15,377 bases of DNA from VGWF01 sp964423465 (GCA_964423465.1 CAYRFK010000118.1:1-15377), one strand, 5' to 3'. Counted from the stretch's first letter, positions 7,901-15,345 are shown. The notes: generated from the sequence alone by a model not told the origin. A program made the numbers and translations.

Positions 7901-8138
7901 CTCGTCGCTCCGACCCGGCAGCGCGGGCGGCGTGCCCCGTGGCGACGCACTCGACACGCGCCGGCGCGGACGCGCCGGCAGGCCGGACGAACACCGCGCC
8001 GGTCGCATCCATCAGCGACACCAACGACCCGCGATCCGCCTCCGCCGCAAACCGCGCCGTGTCCACCCGCACTTCGGCGCCCGACACGCGGAGACAGGCC
8101 GATGCAGTGAGAAGCAGCACGACGCCGCGCGACGTCAT
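4977..8138 (-). CDS. secreted DUF6259-like putative glycoside hydrolase with two C-terminal carbohydrate-binding-like repeats
   Basis: This 1053-residue protein has a short signal peptide (MTSRGVVLLLTASACLRVSGA). A beta-sandwich region (about 22-250) leads into a TIM-barrel-like region (about 260-560): LLYVPDWRNAGYDRNYPDY (293-311), FRVMLHVNYFG (330-340), VDALHLDQTL (406-415) and VALSGEGLNE (448-457). D412 and E453 sit at strand ends where a retaining glycosidase would have its catalytic pair; this is inference. The layout matches DUF6259 proteins, regarded as probable glycosidases. The C-terminus has two similar modules (about 727-848 and 948-1049). Each runs from GFIA…HPP through SDGV.F.V to a closing FDWA.W..PR, an NPCBM-like jelly-roll pattern, presumably for glycan binding. 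The start codon overlaps the kinase stop in ATGA, so translation is probably coupled. The substrate is unknown. The coding frame is certain; the family is likely. Confidence 0.8.
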   Translation of the reverse strand: MTSRGVVLLLTASACLRVSGAEVRVDTARFAAEADRGSLVSLMDATGAVFVRPAGASAPARVECVATGHAARAAGSERRVGPGGSASLSYPVAEGGSLVCGFAVDAATGDLVVTQRAERCGPGVWGVTWSVGTIPPGFALVVPGRSGVRLDAETPGDVHSFDYPMGWEAQLVIVEGAGRGFFLFADDTVGRYKRLTATRAHGGWRLDLTSINDAPFDALTSCESVAWRLNTYEGDWRVPARRYRDWMQANLKPVPLAVKSPSWARDIRGCVITGMSLPLLDELARHFDPPQTLLYVPDWRNAGYDRNYPDYAAARPELGTFLARAHVLGFRVMLHVNYFGVDPLNPLYREFGRFHVRNPRGAHEHEWWEWNRADPPIKFAYINPASTAWRRHFVAAMADLCRRFPVDALHLDQTLCIFNDHNGRIDGMTMIQGAAALHDELGMAIPQVALSGEGLNEVTCRREAFAQRHVWGLHHSEGTWDESMLRSAHPVSSYLFAPFTTVYGYLGMVAPGQGQLYAAWNEAYEHFGVIPTLRPPAAALLAAAGEPGARGAGAFLRQFLDEVGFWQRARLDPDPDGEWPPDVAFPFRGAGGMRAVRTTDGRFVSGDRVISRTVRGVGGIAAMDMHVPGWPGHGGGRILGLDRARRYALIPGAPDTNELHVCALPEGLVLESVVAGRSLATVRTGTLRRRVADPAGLLPDAACGWRTRSGVATEARGPLAAENGAGFIAGGGGLVAHPPYRGGAARGEAFARFHVAVPAGGRPRFASGVGLRGGSVGSNRSDGVTFRVTAIAPGRVLSNSIHVATVEPSPLDLDLSPLAGRAVDLELVVHPGPAGNPSFDWALWTDPRVEAEEEIRGRFAVGGTQRWTYAIGPHGASPFPESGAGSVGLASAGTLFLLAERPGEIPLPGDLGKAPHEVEVLVDGARPDRRVAGAHPTDRTVGGVQRRGFIAHPPNHGTTAIHFPLRLPAVPSRFAAQAGIADGSKSDGVIFAVAVNGVEVSRQRMLPGAWAPLEADLGRWAGKDVVLSLTTDSDGTYNFDWAVWGEPRILSKP

Positions 8139-11100
8139 GGCTTCCCGCGCTCTCCACCGCCGCCCCCGGCCTTCCGGTCCAGCACCTCGCGGACCTTCGC
8201 CGCCAGCGTATCACGCGTGAACGGCTTGGGCAGGAAGTCGACGTCCTCGTCCAGAACTCCGTGATGCGCCACCACGTTGGCCGTGTAGCCGGACATGTAG
8301 AGGCAGCGGAGGCCGGGCCGCTGCCCGACAAGCCGCCGGGCCATATCGCGGCCGTTCATGCCCGGCATGACGACATCGGTGAGGAGCAGATCCACGACAC
8401 CCGGAAACTCCCCGCTCACTCGCAGCGCCTGCTCCGGCGACTCCGCGGACAGCACCGTGTAGCCCAACGCCTCCAAACTTGCCCGCGTGATGGCGCAGAC
8501 CGCCGCCTCGTCCTCCACCAGAAGGATGGTCTCGCATCCGCCGGGCGGCGGCGCGGCCACGACCGAAGGCGGCTGCGGCTCGGCGGCGCCGGCCCATCGC
8601 GGCAGGTGGAGCATGAAACTGCTGCCATGCCCCGGCTCGCTGTAGACGGAGATGCTGCCGTTATTCTGCCGCACAATGCCGTAGACGGTGGCCAGTCCCA
8701 GTCCGGTCCCCTTCCCCACGCCCTTGGTGGTGAAGAACGGATCGAAGATCATCGACAGGGTTTCCGCATCCATCCCGCACCCGTCGTCGCTGACGGCCAG
8801 CCGCACATATTCGCCGGGAACCGCATCGACGTGGGCCGCACAATACTCCGCATCGAGCGTCACGTTCTCCGTCTCAATCGTCAGCCGGCCGACTCCCTCG
8901 ATGGCGTCCCGGGCGTTCACCGTGAGATTGGCAAGGATCTGGTCGACCTGCGACGGATCCATGCGAATCAGCCCGAGCGAAGCCCCCGGAACCCATACAA
9001 GATTGATGTCCTCGCCGAGCAGCCGGCGCAGCATCTTGAGCATGCCCGCGATGGCGTCGTTCAGATCCATGACCTGTGGGGCGACGGTCTGTTTTCGCGC
9101 GAAGGCCAGGAGTTGCCGGGTCAGGTCCGCCGACCGACGCGCGGCCTTCTGGATTTCGCGGATGCTCTCCCGCGGGTCCACGCCGGTGTCGTACATTTCC
9201 AACGCCAGTTCCGCGTGACCGAGAATCGCCTGCAGCATGTTGTTGAAATCGTGCGCCACCCCGCCCGCAAGCCGGCCGACCGATTCCATCTTCTGCGACT
9301 GCAGGAACTGGGCCTGCACCCGTTCGTGCTTCGCCTGCTGCGCGATGCCGTCCAGCGCGTAGACCAGATCTCCCGCCACCGCGACAAACAGATCGCGCTC
9401 CTCGCCGTCGCGGGCAATCCCCTTGTCGCAGGAGACGGCAAGGTAGCCGAACGTGGCGCCGCCATGGGCCAGCGCAATGGAAAGGACGCCGCGGCCCATG
9501 CAGTCGGAAGCGATCGGACAGGATGCGCAGACGGTCCCGGCATCCGCATCGGTGAACATCGCATCGTGATCGTGAACCCATGCGCAGCAGGGCGGAAGTT
9601 CGCCGCGATCCAGCCGTTCGGAGAGTGGCGGAAAGACCGCATCCATGCCCGCCTGCGCATACGCCTCGACGCGCCCCCCGGTGTTGGTCAGCACGATCAG
9701 GGCGCCCCGGTAGCTGCGGTACTGCACGAGCAGCGTACAGGCATTCTGGATGAGCGACTGCGGCTTCGATTCGCGCACGATCAACTGGTTGACATCCCGG
9801 ATGGCCCTGAGCACGCGATTCAGATGCTCGACGCGCTCCCCGGCCATCCGCGCCTCGGTGACGTCGAGGCCGTGGCCGATGTAGCCGATGAAGGCGCCGT
9901 CGCTGTCGTACCGGGGCGTGCCGTCGTTCTGGATCCAGCGGTGGACGCCGTCCTTGCGCCTCAGGCGGCAGACCATGCTGAAGCGTTCCCTGCGCTCGAG
10001 AGCCGCGGCAAAGGCCGCGGCGCAGCCGGACCGACTGTCCGGATGCAGGCTCTCCATCCAGCCGCCGTTGCACTCCTGCTCCGGCGTTCGTCCCGTGAAC
10101 TCCAGCCACGTCCGGTTGAAGTAGTCATGCCGCCCCCCGGCATCGGTGGTCCAGATCAGCGCACGCCCCGAATCCGCGAGCGTGCGGTAGTGGTGCTCGC
10201 TCTCCCGCAGTTGGCGTGTCCGCCGGCCCACCTGCCGTCGCAGCGACCACGACCACGCGAAGGCCACGCCAAGGGCCAGCAAGAGCGGGCCGGCAACCAT
10301 CGCCACGTACCGAAGGACGATTCTGAACGGCGGATCATCCTCATAGACACCCATCCACCGCTCGTGGATCCGGCGGTACTCGCCGGTGGAATGGAGGACC
10401 TTCAGTCCCTCGTCCAGTTCGGACAACAGGGCTTTCTGCACCGGCAGCGCGGCATAGCCGTAGTCCAGTGTTGCGAAGGGGCGGCGTCCGACGACCAGGT
10501 TCGTCAACCCGTTCGGGCCCGTCCAATGCAGCGCGGTCCGGCGCGAGACCAGCGCCGCGTCATACCGGCCCTGGCTCACCGCCCGAAGCGCCTCCTCCTG
10601 CGATTCGACCGCCGTGGTCCGCGCCTCCAGACCCTGCGCGGCCATCCACTCCTGCATGATATCGCCGCGCTGGACGACGATCGTCCTCCCCGCCAGATCA
10701 CCGACTGCGGACGGCGGCTTGGCGCCGCCCCTGCGGACAACGCCGACATAGTGCTGGCGCGAGTGCGCCGACGTGAAATTGTATGTTGCGTCCCGCTGGG
10801 GGGAATAGAGCATGCCCTGCAGGGCGTCGATCTCGCCCGCCTCCAGCGCCTTCCGGATCCCGGCCCACGGCCCGAGCCGGATCTCGATATCGAGCCCCAT
10901 CTCCCGCGCGATCGCCCGCGTGATCTCGGTGTTGAACCCGGCCGGGCGCCCGAGCGCATCGAGGAACTCGAAGGGCGGATAGTCCCGGTCCCCTCCGATG
11001 ACGATTCGCCGGTGCGCCGGCAGTTCGAGCGCGGCGAACCACTTCGTGTGCAGCTGTCGATGCGTGCCGTCGGCCACGGTCACGGAAAGGCCCTCGTTCA

Positions 11101-11844
11101 AAAGGGCCAGCACATCCTTGTTCCCCTCCCGGACGGCGAAACAGAGGTCCTGCTCAAAACCCGCGATCGGCTCGTTCACCACCCGCAGGCCGGTCAGCCC
11201 GAGTTCGTCGATCAGCCGCAGGGCAACCAGACGCTGCATCACCACGGCGTCGTGGCGGCCGGCGGACAACTCGCGAAGAGCCTCCGGGAACGTGGTCGTT
11301 GTCGCGAGGGTGATACCCCGGTCCTCGCGCCGCAGGAACTCCTCCGCATTGTCCCCCTTCATGACCGCGACACGGCGCCCGCGGAGATCCGCCACATCCC
11401 CGATCCCCGTCGTGCCGGCACGGACCACGATCGCCCCGTGCAGGGTCATGTAGGCGAAGGTGAAATCGAACGCAGCCTCGCGCTCCGGGGTACGTCCGAC
11501 GAGGGGAAGAACCTCAACCTCGCCACGCTCCAGCCACCCTTGACCTCCGCCCAATCGCCGGTTCGGAAGCCGACCTCGCGGCCCATCGCCTGAAGGGAGG
11601 CACGCAGCAGTTCGACGGAGAAGCCGGTGGCCTGTCCCTTTCCATCGACGGTGCAGAACGGCGGATAGTCGACCTCTGAACCCGCACGAATCACCGGCGC
11701 CGCGGCGGCGGCCGACGTCATCACCGCGCAGACCGCACCCACGACGCAAAACTTGGAACGGCGCGCGGCGGCACGGAACACCGTTCCGGCTTGTCGCGCA
11801 CCTGCCAGAACGCCCGCCCATCTGAATCGTCCGGTCGGAGTCAC
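8135..11844 (-). CDS. BvgS-like hybrid sensor histidine kinase, interrupted by an apparent -1 frameshift
   Basis: Joining two frames at about 11539 gives 1236 residues. Frame A (from GTG 11844) supplies a signal/anchor and the start of a periplasmic SBP_bac_3 domain (VIRAGSEVDYPPF…FRTGDWAEVK, 51-102). Frame B continues GWLERGEVEVLPLVGRTPER to the end. In joined numbering: first SBP_bac_3 about 50-273, second about 281-505 (GGDRDYPPFEFLDALGR), membrane helix about 509-535, PAS about 546-665, cysteine-rich GAF-like about 690-835, dimerisation helix with H865 in AHDFNN, ATPase with N977 (NARDA), DDGCGM and GKGTGLGLA, and a receiver with D1157 (LLTDVVMPGMNG) and K1207. All phosphotransfer residues are intact. 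There is no HPt domain, so a separate partner is expected. Read literally, frame A stops after 132 residues at 11446. It follows the FAD gene by 52 bases and overlaps the hydrolase start. Either a frameshift mutant or a sequence error. Confidence 0.85.
11537..11541 (-). other. probable single-base frameshift in the sensor kinase gene
   Basis: On the minus strand the sequence reads GTC AAG GGT in frame A, where good SBP_bac_3 homology breaks off. The family-like continuation (GGG TGG CTG GAG) begins one base back, at 11539. One missing G in the short G run restores an uninterrupted domain. Upstream of this point frame B reads as arginine-rich nonsense, and downstream of it frame A does. Confidence 0.85.
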
Positions 11845-11850
11845 GAATTC

Positions 11851-11856
11851 ACCCTA
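11851..11856 (-). promoter_or_regulatory. TAGGGT six bases before the sensor kinase GTG start
   Basis: On the minus strand TAGGGT is followed by GAATTC and the GTG at 11844. It fits the TANNNT-N6-start pattern of two other genes in this window. The same bases contain AGGGTG, which could serve as a Shine-Dalgarno about 6 bases before the GTG, so the site is ambiguous: internal leaderless promoter or ribosome binding site within the FAD-kinase-hydrolase operon. Confidence 0.35.
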
Positions 11857-11896
11857 TCGCCGTTCGCACCCAAGATCGAGCCCGGAACGACGCGCC

Positions 11897-14800
11897 TCAC
11901 CGGGTGCCAGGCGCCTCTGCGATTACCCGGCGTGCATAGGTGGCGTAGAACCCGCGCGGATCAGATGCGTAGGCCTTCAGAACCGCCGCGCCGCGGCCGT
12001 CCTTGTCGCCGCAGCGGACCAGCGCGGCCGCAAGATTGACCTCGCGCGCCGTGTCCGACTTCTCCTGCTGACTGTAGGTGCTGCGGCTGGTATAGCCGGG
12101 CACGGGCCGGATCTCCGCCGCGTACTCCATCGCATGTCGCGAGACCCCGGGCAGCGCCAGCAAACCCGCAATCATGTCCGCAAATGCCGGGTCGCGCAAC
12201 GCCCCGGCAGCGAGCGACAGGATGCGGAACCGAGACGCGGCGGGCGCCTTGCCCACGGCCACCAACGCGCTGCCCTTCTCCACGATCGCGGGCACGGCCT
12301 CCGTAACGCCAGCGCGCGCGAGGGCGAGGATGTAGCTCTCCATCCGGTTCAGGCCCGAGCCCATCGCCTCGGGCCACTTGTCCTCCCAATCGTGCGTGCG
12401 AACCCACTCGATCAACTCCTCGCCGCCGGCGGGATCGCCAAGCATCGCCAGCAGATGCGCGTAGATCAGGCTCACATCGGGGCTGCGCCCGCTGCTGTGG
12501 GTCGACAGCTCGCGGTACTTGTCGGCCAGCATCGGCCGCGCGCGCTCCGGGTCGGCGAAGAGGAACGCCACGTTGCCGTAACCGAACATTGCGTCATGCG
12601 TCGCCATCCGCAGCATCGCGTCGGACACCGGGTGCGAATCGCGCTCGTCGAGCACGGAGGCCGGGATGATCCCCTTCTCCACGAGATGCTGCTGCAGGTC
12701 GCGCACCGGGATCGCCCGCACCTCGCAGCCGCTCTTGAGCGCGAGACGGACCGCATAGGCCGCCGCGTAGCCCTGGTTCTGGAAATCGGCCTGCATGCGG
12801 AGAATCGCCATCGCATCGCGCGACGCGCTCATGCCGAGGCCGACCACGAGCAGTCCGTCGGTCGTCTTCGGAAGCAACGCGCGGTACGGCGCATTGGCGT
12901 CGAGGGTGACATGATTGGCCGTGCGGATGTTCTTTGTGTGGAAGAAGTCGCCGCTGGGATTGCCGTGCAGATCGAACCGGCTGCGGTGCTGGACGATGGT
13001 GTCGGGCCAGGTCCGCCCGGTCAGGTAGTCGAGCGCCGTGATGCGGACGACCCCGACGATCCGGCGTCGCTCGCGGGAATTGACCAGGGGTGAGACGTCC
13101 CAGCCTCCCTCCGTCATCGTCCGCGCCCGCAGCGCGAAGAAGCTGAGATCGGACGCATCGGTATCGTCGACCATCGCGTAGTCGTTGTTGTGCGACGAAC
13201 TGCCGAGCCGGAACACGGCCTGTCCCACGCCCTGCCCGATCAACTCGTCGGGTTCGTAGAACTCCGTCGGCTCGCCCGCCGCGGCGGCGATGTCGGCGTT
13301 GCCGGAGGCGTCGATCACCGCCTTCGCCCGCACCACGCCGCGGCGGCCGTCGGGCGTGACCACAACCACGCCGCAGAGCTTCGTCCCCTCCATCACCGCG
13401 CCGACCGCCATGCTGCCGAACCACGTCTCCCCGCCGCCGCGGCGCACCGCGGCCCGGTACCACTCGGCCTTCGCCTGCGCCTTGACGCGGCCGGTCGCCG
13501 CGACGCCCTCGTCGATCTCCTTCGTGAAACCGCGCACGTTGCCGTAGTAGTAGCCGCAGATGAGGCCGGCCGTCTGCACGCCGCCGAGCTCGAAGAGTTG
13601 CTCGATCAGGATCGTCCGGAGGCCGTTCTGCACCGCACCGATCGCCGCCGGAGCGCCGGTCGTCCCGCCGCCCACGACCACGACATCCGCCTCGGCCAGC
13701 ACGGGCAGTTCGTTCGCACCGCAATCGACCTCGCCGGACGCGGACGCGAAGGGCTTCGTCAACTCGCCACGCACCTCGCGGATGTCGGCGGTCGCGGAGG
13801 CGGCGGATGGTCCGGCCGCACGCAGGCGGACGCCCCCCGGCGCCGGACGCTTTTTCGCATCCACCGCCGCCTGCCGCCCGATCCTCGCGCCGAGCAGGAT
13901 TGCGTCGGCCGGCTTCATCAGTTCCGCAGCCGCCGTGCGCGGCACGTCGGCCATGGCGCCAAGAACGTAGAGATGCGCCACGCCCGCCGGACGAAGCGCG
14001 CCGAGGTCCAGCGACTCCGCCCCGGGCCATTCACCCTTGAACGGCACCGCCGCCTTGATGGAGTCCGGCGGGACGAAGTGCAGGAGATCCGCCCCGTCAA
14101 GCTGCTGCGGTACGAAGGTCCGGTCGCGCGCGACCTGCTCGGCCTCGGCGAACGAGCGCGCCGAACCGTCCGGCATCGCGACGTCGAACGAGCACTCGAA
14201 CATCCGCGGCATGAGGGACTCAAGGTTCTTGATCTGGACCATGTCCTTCCCGGCACTCCAGCCCTCGTGGCGGACGACGCGCACGCCCTTCGGCTCCTCC
14301 CCCGCGATGACCACGCGGGAGAACGTGCAGGTCCCCGCGGGAAACGGTGCGGCCTCCGCGCCCGCGGCGCGCGCAACGTGGCCGCGCTCCGTCGCATCGA
14401 TCACGACCTTCGCGCGGACCGCCTGGCTGCCGCTGCGGTCGGAGATGACGATGCCCGCCGGGGCCCCGTGCGAGTCCACGAGCACATCCCGCGCATAAGC
14501 GCCCGTCAGAAACCGGACACCGGCCTTGAGCAGCGTCTCGTCCAGCGCCTTCTTCGCCTGCAACGGCGTCGTATAGACCCGCGCATCGGTCTTCCCCGGA
14601 TCGCCGGAAAAGATGCGGCGCATCAGGTCGGACGATCCCGCCACCTCCGGATCGGCCCACAACCGCAGCGTACCCGCCACGTCGTCGCCCAGCGCCAGAC
14701 CCGCCGTGACGAGGAACACGCTCGCGCCGTCCCGCGCCGCCGCCTCCGCCGCCGCCACGGCCCCGCAGGTCCCGCCCACGACGACGACATCGACATCCTG

Positions 14801-14914
14801 GATCAGGGGCAGCCGCCCCGCCGGCTCCACGAGCCCGGCCCCCGTCGCCGCGTTCAGCAAAGCCGTCAGGACCGCACAGACGGCCCATTCCATCACTTTC
14901 CGCCCTGAAGCCAT
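11897..14914 (-). CDS. secreted FAD-dependent oxidoreductase with two tandem FAD/Rossmann modules
   Basis: This 1005-residue protein starts with a signal peptide (MASGRKVMEWAVCAVLTALLNAATGAG). Module one opens with VDVVVVGGTCGAVAAAEAA (about 41-59) and ends near RPAGVAHLYVLGAMADVPRT…LLGARIGRQAA (about 308-350). Module two opens with ADVVVVGGGTTGAPAAI (about 409-425), LIEQLFELGGVQTAG (436-450) and VIDASGNADIAAAAG (533-547), and closes at TTDGLLVVGLGMSAS…GYAAAYAVRLAL (684-726). Both keep the dinucleotide-binding glycine motif typical of FAD_oxidored (PF12831)-type proteins, and module two looks the more canonical. A helical, HEAT-like tail (about 810-1005) follows. The substrate is unknown; an oxidative step on an extracytoplasmic sugar is inferred from context. 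The ATG at 14914 is preferred over 14929 because GGAGGG sits 7 bases upstream of it. First gene of the probable operon with the kinase and hydrolase. Confidence 0.85.
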   Translation of the reverse strand: MASGRKVMEWAVCAVLTALLNAATGAGLVEPAGRLPLIQDVDVVVVGGTCGAVAAAEAAARDGASVFLVTAGLALGDDVAGTLRLWADPEVAGSSDLMRRIFSGDPGKTDARVYTTPLQAKKALDETLLKAGVRFLTGAYARDVLVDSHGAPAGIVISDRSGSQAVRAKVVIDATERGHVARAAGAEAAPFPAGTCTFSRVVIAGEEPKGVRVVRHEGWSAGKDMVQIKNLESLMPRMFECSFDVAMPDGSARSFAEAEQVARDRTFVPQQLDGADLLHFVPPDSIKAAVPFKGEWPGAESLDLGALRPAGVAHLYVLGAMADVPRTAAAELMKPADAILLGARIGRQAAVDAKKRPAPGGVRLRAAGPSAASATADIREVRGELTKPFASASGEVDCGANELPVLAEADVVVVGGGTTGAPAAIGAVQNGLRTILIEQLFELGGVQTAGLICGYYYGNVRGFTKEIDEGVAATGRVKAQAKAEWYRAAVRRGGGETWFGSMAVGAVMEGTKLCGVVVVTPDGRRGVVRAKAVIDASGNADIAAAAGEPTEFYEPDELIGQGVGQAVFRLGSSSHNNDYAMVDDTDASDLSFFALRARTMTEGGWDVSPLVNSRERRRIVGVVRITALDYLTGRTWPDTIVQHRSRFDLHGNPSGDFFHTKNIRTANHVTLDANAPYRALLPKTTDGLLVVGLGMSASRDAMAILRMQADFQNQGYAAAYAVRLALKSGCEVRAIPVRDLQQHLVEKGIIPASVLDERDSHPVSDAMLRMATHDAMFGYGNVAFLFADPERARPMLADKYRELSTHSSGRSPDVSLIYAHLLAMLGDPAGGEELIEWVRTHDWEDKWPEAMGSGLNRMESYILALARAGVTEAVPAIVEKGSALVAVGKAPAASRFRILSLAAGALRDPAFADMIAGLLALPGVSRHAMEYAAEIRPVPGYTSRSTYSQQEKSDTAREVNLAAALVRCGDKDGRGAAVLKAYASDPRGFYATYARRVIAEAPGTR

Positions 14915-14921
14915 GCTTACG

Positions 14922-14927
14922 CCCTCC
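14922..14927 (-). promoter_or_regulatory. Shine-Dalgarno that decides the FAD gene start
   Basis: On the minus strand GGAGGG lies 7 bases before the ATG at 14914. The in-frame ATG at 14929 overlaps this element and has no ribosome binding site of its own. Confidence 0.65.
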
Positions 14928-14947
14928 ATGATTCCGACAACCGGCCG

Positions 14948-14976
14948 AGCCTATCGAAGCGGACATACCCCGTCAC
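14948..14976 (-). promoter_or_regulatory. weak promoter candidate for the FAD-kinase-hydrolase operon
   Basis: On the minus strand GTGACG (14976-14971) and TAGGCT (14953-14948) are separated by exactly 17 bases. They match the sigma-70 consensus at only 4 of 6 and 3 of 6 positions. A small hairpin (CCCC-GGCA-GGGG, 14984-14995) lies just upstream. Confidence 0.2.
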
Positions 14977-15054
14977 GACGATTCCCCGGCAGGGGCATCT
15001 CAAGCGTAGGAGGCTGGGACAGGAACAGAGACGTTCGCGTTCCGTCGCTATCCC

Positions 15055-15084
15055 AATCGTAATCGTAATCCTAATCGTAATCGC
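15055..15084 (+). repeat. five tandem AATCGT hexads
   Basis: Five contiguous six-base units: AATCGT twice, AATCCT, AATCGT, AATCGC. The array faces the inverted array at 15137-15172. The two could pair over 30 bases with 26 matches, across a 52-base GC-rich loop. Confidence 0.8.
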
Positions 15085-15136
15085 GCCCCCGACCCGTGCC
15101 GAGGTATTCCGGCCACTTACCCGGGCGGCCCGGCAG

Positions 15137-15172
15137 GCGATTACGATTACGAGCACGATTACGATCGCGATC
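15137..15172 (-). repeat. six tandem hexads, inverted copy of the AATCGT array
   Basis: Six units on the plus strand: GCGATT, ACGATT, ACGAGC, ACGATT, ACGATC, GCGATC. They are the reverse complement family of AATCGT. GATTACGA-type arrays of this kind are, to my recollection, frequent between genes in some PVC genomes. Confidence 0.8.
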
Positions 15173-15276
15173 GTGGCAAACGGCCCGTTCCCCATGAGGA
15201 GGGGCGGGCTGCCGCAAGCCCGGAGTTGGCGCTTTCGAGGATCCTCTCTCCCGGCCTCGCATAGCTCGGCCACCCG

Positions 15277-15318
15277 TTGGATGTTGGTTGTTGGATATTG
15301 GGTGTTGGCTGTTGGATG
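15277..15318 (+). repeat. six tandem TTGGNTR heptads
   Basis: Six contiguous seven-base units all begin TTGG and fit TTGGNTR: fifth base A, T, A, G, C, A, and last base G, except A in the third unit. The fixed TTGG and variable fifth base show a 7-base period rather than a homogeneous microsatellite. The same TTGG-N3 period occurs at 315-328 at the other end of the window. Confidence 0.85.
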
Positions 15319-15345
15319 TTCGTGTCCCGTCCGGCTGTAGGTTGA

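Noticed and set aside
11530..11550. Programmed ribosomal frameshifting at the kinase break
   Set aside because: The local bases (TCAAGGGT) form no canonical slippery heptamer and no strong downstream pseudoknot or internal Shine-Dalgarno was apparent; mutation or sequence error is simpler.
8261..11593. Very long plus-strand open frame (over 1,100 codons) opposite the sensor kinase
   Set aside because: It mirrors the kinase gene; the composition is rich in Arg, His, Pro and Gln with no domain, and the minus strand carries clear kinase motifs. High GC makes stop codons rare on the opposite strand.
11540..11821. ATG at 11821 as the start of the sensor kinase
   Set aside because: The first 94 residues from it are Arg/Gly/Cys-rich nonsense, whereas the other frame over the same bases gives a signal segment and a proper SBP_bac_3 start.
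13190..14908. Long plus-strand open frame opposite the FAD gene, and similar ones at 1304-2959 and 5877-7661
   Set aside because: These are Arg/His-rich shadow translations of confident minus-strand genes with no recognisable motifs and no ribosome binding sites.
15055..15172. CRISPR array
   Set aside because: Units are contiguous six-base repeats without spacers, and no cas genes are present.
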